A stretch of DNA of 61,401 nucleotides from 2-12-FULL-42-15 sp964196565 (GTDB lineage Bacteria; Pseudomonadota; Gammaproteobacteria; Coxiellales; Coxiellaceae), in contig CAXMUH010000125.1 in the NCBI GenBank assembly GCA_964196565.1, positions 1 to 61,401 on the forward strand, written 5' to 3'. Shown piece by piece: positions 60,536-61,401 of this stretch. A program made the position numbers and the translations under genes. The notes below the pieces were generated by a model. It was not told the origin of the DNA. It ran no database searches and saw nothing but the letters and a program-made list of their open reading frames with translations. Position 1 is the stretch's first letter; each line of letters starts with the position of its first letter.

Positions 60536-61401
60536 TTAACTCGCGTTTATTTTGCTTATGATCGATCGCAAACTAGGCGCCGGTTTTACGCTTGATTTAT
60601 GGCTAACAACGGATGCTTCTGGCGCCGAATCAGCGTTGGATGTAAGCTCATTATTTTGTGGAACGGGTACTAAAATCCCCTGCCCAACCCGCAATATTCC
60701 AGTCAGGTTATTAATTTTAATTAATTGTTCGATAGTCGTTTGATAAACGTCAGCAATTTTTTTCACTGACTCACCCGCTTGAACTTGGTGATACTGCCAG
60801 CTAACGGTTGGTTGTCCAACACGCGCACGCAAGGCCGCTTGGAATAATCCAGCCGCGCCCCTGGGTAACAACAAAATAATATTTTTATTTGGGTTAGTCG
60901 CCCATTGCAATATTCCTGGATTCAATGTCTTTATCGTGTTAACTGGCACCTGGGATAGCTTGCTAATTTGCGCTAAATCCATCTGCGTGGTGAGATCAAC
61001 GGTCTGAAAATAAGGCTTACCAATAATATGAGGCACCTTTAACTGGTAATAGGATGGATATTTAATCATTTGAGTCAAAGCAATTAAATTTGCGACAAAT
61101 GTTTTTGTTTTAATTGGTAAATCAAGACTCCAAAAGTCACTAGGCTTATGTTGATTTAAATTATCCTGTATCGCTTTTTGCACGGTTGAGCCGCCCGCTT
61201 GCAAAGCCGCAAATGTCAGCAACCAGCTTTTAAATGTATCGTGTAAAGTCGATAAATAGTTAAAGGTTGCATTGGTTGCGGTAACGGTATTTTTTCTGCC
61301 GTCATACCACCAATTATTTTGCATACCAAAAGTTCTCGCCATGGGTGTTGTTATTTGCCATAAACCTGCGGCGTCATCGATGTTTTTTGAATTCGGATTA
61401 T
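60536..61401 (-). CDS. mltD: Membrane-bound lytic murein transglycosylase D-like protein with LysM domain (5' end beyond window)
   Basis: The frame is open to the window edge, so only the C-terminal 288 residues are visible. AAGLWQI..P.AR..G, then NWWYDGRKNTVTAT and AALQAGGSTVQKAI correspond to the second half of the MltD transglycosylase domain, which cuts peptidoglycan with release of anhydro-sugars. The catalytic Glu would lie upstream of the visible part. One LysM domain for glycan binding lies near the C-terminus (YHQVQAGESVKKIADVYQTT...LRVGQGILVPVP). The family's usual YNAG-type box is replaced by LQAGG here. Confidence 0.85.
   Translation of the reverse strand, partial: NPNSKNIDDAAGLWQITTPMARTFGMQNNWWYDGRKNTVTATNATFNYLSTLHDTFKSWLLTFAALQAGGSTVQKAIQDNLNQHKPSDFWSLDLPIKTKTFVANLIALTQMIKYPSYYQLKVPHIIGKPYFQTVDLTTQMDLAQISKLSQVPVNTIKTLNPGILQWATNPNKNIILLLPRGAAGLFQAALRARVGQPTVSWQYHQVQAGESVKKIADVYQTTIEQLIKINNLTGILRVGQGILVPVPQNNELTSNADSAPEASVVSHKSSVKPAPSLRSIISKINAS

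Noticed and set aside
1..61401. Insertion sequence, prophage or plasmid origin
   Set aside because: No transposase, integrase, phage structural or replication gene was recognised on either strand; only short palindromic and direct repeats are present.

Overview
The window reads as chromosomal DNA of an AT-rich gammaproteobacterium, most likely of the Legionellales/Coxiellales type. This is an inference from three things seen together: housekeeping genes of gammaproteobacterial type (glpD/glpK, lepB, mltD-like, rhlE, ogt), many long proteins that I do not recognise and that look like host-directed effectors (coiled coils plus one or two hydrophobic hairpins, acidic or polar tails), and ankyrin-type mini-proteins. 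No rRNA, tRNA, CRISPR array or complete insertion sequence was seen.

Layout. 1-6.5 kb: an effector-like gene cut by the window edge, an ABC exporter pair whose junction carries an apparent one-base indel, and a 1039-residue membrane protein. 6.7-8.9 kb: nitronate monooxygenase, O6-alkylguanine methyltransferase and an acyl-CoA thioesterase. 8.9-19.7 kb is an accessory region. It holds small secreted cysteine-containing proteins, a tandem gene duplication with identical signal peptides but diverged mature parts, a tautomerase that has lost its catalytic proline, a headless secreted-protein remnant, palindromic repeats, two paralogous coiled-coil genes around a 523-residue membrane protein, and a duplicated 3' end of an mgtC-like gene. 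19.7-25.5 kb: a fucose/glucose-type MFS carrier, RhlE helicase, an ankyrin mini-gene, a membrane protein built of three repeated modules, and a Bcr/CflA-type drug exporter.

25.9-31.5 kb is one tightly packed operon for a MacAB-TolC-like tripartite exporter with two separate FtsX-type permeases and a separate ATPase. It is followed by two long imperfect hairpins on either side of a small secreted protein gene, a secreted berberine-bridge-type FAD oxidase, a second ankyrin mini-gene and an RRM protein. 38.3-43.0 kb encodes a complete type I secretion system (TolC, PrtD-like ABC protein, HlyD-type adaptor). Five kilobases on, at 46.4 kb, lies a modular GH5 glycosidase with no N-terminal signal peptide, which makes it the obvious candidate cargo. 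Further on come a secreted two-repeat DM9 lectin-like protein, a 760-residue coiled-coil protein, divergent glpD/glpK, and a secreted GH18 chitinase. The window ends with lepB and its small membrane-protein partner, and a lytic transglycosylase cut by the window edge.

Taken together the window encodes much export capacity (type I secretion, a MacAB-like exporter, another ABC exporter, signal peptidase I) and several secreted polysaccharide-directed proteins (GH5, GH18, DM9), alongside probable effectors. Repetitive palindromes (several families, some as clusters of three or four hairpins) fill many of the long intergenic spaces.
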